64,000 nt of DNA from an uncultured Clostridia bacterium (GTDB taxonomy: Bacteria; Bacillota; Clostridia; UBA1381), in contig CANQDD010000010.1 in NCBI GenBank assembly GCA_947591315.1, positions 1 to 64,000 on the forward strand. The letters run 5' to 3'. Position 1 is the first letter of the stretch. Each line of letters begins with the position of its first letter. Below the pieces are notes generated by a model. It did no database searches, was not told the DNA's origin, and worked only from the letters and a program-made list of their open reading frames with translations. The position numbers and the translations under genes were made by a program. Shown here in pieces: positions 63,417 to 64,000 of the stretch.

Positions 63417-64000
63417 ATGGAAAAATTCTACATTACAACGGCAATCGCGTACACGTCGAAAAAGCCGCACATCGGCAACACGTACGAGATAATTCTCACC
63501 GACGCGATAGCGCGCTTTAACCGCTTTATCGGCAAGGACGTGTTCTTCCTGACAGGCACGGACGAGCACGGTCAGAAGATACAGGAAATCGCCGAAGCGG
63601 AGGGTATAACGCCCAAAGAGCATGTCGATAAAATAGCCGGCGAGATAAAACAGATCGCCGACATGCTCAACATAAGCTACGACAAATTTATCCGCACCAC
63701 CGATGATTACCACGAAAAGGCGGTGCAGAAGATATTCAGGACGCTCTACGAAAAGGGCGATATATACAAGTCGGAGTACGAGGGCTGGTACTGCACGCCG
63801 TGCGAGTCGTTCTGGACGAACACGCAGCTCGTTGACGGCAAATGCCCCGACTGCGGACGCGAGGTAAAGAAGGCGAAGGAGGAGGCGTACTTCTTCAAAA
63901 TGAGCAAATACCAGGATAAGCTCATGGAGTACATCGAAACTCACCCCGAATTTATACAGCCCGAATCGCGCAAAAATGAAATGGTAAACAATTTCTTAAA
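63417..64000 (+). CDS. metG: Methionine-tRNA ligase, N-terminal part (runs off the window)
   Basis: The first 194 codons are present. Class I signature KPHIGNTYE (HIGH-type) follows EKFYITTAIAYTSK; the catalytic-domain blocks GTDEHGQKIQEIAE and STP-like RTTDDYHEKAVQKIF follow. A zinc-binding CTPCESFW...CPDCGREV insertion marks the metG1-type enzyme. GAAAGGAG lies 10 bp upstream of the ATG. The gene is open to the right edge. Confidence 0.96.
   Translation, partial: MEKFYITTAIAYTSKKPHIGNTYEIILTDAIARFNRFIGKDVFFLTGTDEHGQKIQEIAEAEGITPKEHVDKIAGEIKQIADMLNISYDKFIRTTDDYHEKAVQKIFRTLYEKGDIYKSEYEGWYCTPCESFWTNTQLVDGKCPDCGREVKKAKEEAYFFKMSKYQDKLMEYIETHPEFIQPESRKNEMVNNFL

Overview
The window looks like a chromosome segment from an uncultivated, probably gut-dwelling, member of the Bacillota (class Clostridia). 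Reasons: Gram-positive style AGGAGG ribosome binding sites; TTGACA/TATAAT promoters spaced 17 bp; an mreBCD-PBP2-minCD shape and division block; copper-amine-oxidase-type stalk domains; LplABC-type sugar ABC transporters; a two-gene ABC exporter; and a strong bias to GC-ending codons with AT-rich intergenic DNA. The taxon is inferred from gene content only. No rRNA, tRNA or CRISPR array was recognised.

Layout. 0-11.5 kb (mostly minus strand): an ECF transporter ATPase fragment, rarA, a membrane protein next to a GTPase-associated GAP1-N2-like protein, a heterodimeric ABC exporter pair, pyrG, and an aminotransferase-Lrp operon. 11.7-18.6 kb (plus): asparagine synthase, an MBOAT/DHHW O-acetylation pair, a hypoxanthine/uracil-DNA glycosylase and a Na/phosphate cotransporter. 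18.7-22.3 kb: rodA (minus) divergent from a cytoplasmic GH51 arabinofuranosidase. 22.3-29.9 kb is an accessory zone: nested palindromic repeats and three small XRE regulators, each divergent from a different cargo gene (membrane protein, secreted stalk protein, methyltransferase), plus a CAP-domain protein and a PurF paralogue lacking the catalytic Cys. 30-34.6 kb holds late purine genes: a PurO-type IMP cyclohydrolase, a stand-alone AICAR transformylase, purD and a dCMP deaminase. They are interrupted by an IS200/RAYT-like Y1 transposase and a 116-bp structured repeat. 34.7-38 kb: an RNA-methyltransferase-like protein, a NUDIX hydrolase and an NlpC/P60 protein. 38-41.5 kb (minus): ilvB-ilvN-ilvC behind a structured leader. 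41.7-47.8 kb: pectin side-chain use (GH105 hydrolase plus LplB/LplC/LplA). 47.9-57.5 kb: zapA, U32 protein, maf, mreB, mreC, mreD, PBP2, minC, minD, mgsA. 57.6-64 kb: repeats, a secreted mosaic protein, a DUF362 ferredoxin, trmL, degV, hicBA, a phosphoglycerate mutase and the start of metG.

What stands out is repeat DNA. (1) The exact 12-mer GGGGACACTAAA occurs six times inside the U32 gene, in two reading frames, and twice exactly plus once with one mismatch in front of purD. (2) Five elements of about 115-120 bp share one architecture (hairpin, hairpin, long-range stem, hairpin, hairpin) although they fall into three unrelated sequence classes. (3) REP-like GTAGGGGCG...CGCCC palindromes flank these elements and have apparently entered the transposase gene itself as in-frame 13-codon repeats. 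Together these suggest a Y1-transposase-linked repeat system active in this genome. That link is inference.

Functionally, the shape genes (mreBCD, PBP2, distant rodA) and the minCD/zapA division genes form a cell-envelope core. The GH51, GH105 and LplABC genes suggest growth on arabinose- and rhamnogalacturonan-containing plant polymers. The purine, branched-chain amino acid, asparagine and CTP genes are housekeeping biosynthesis.
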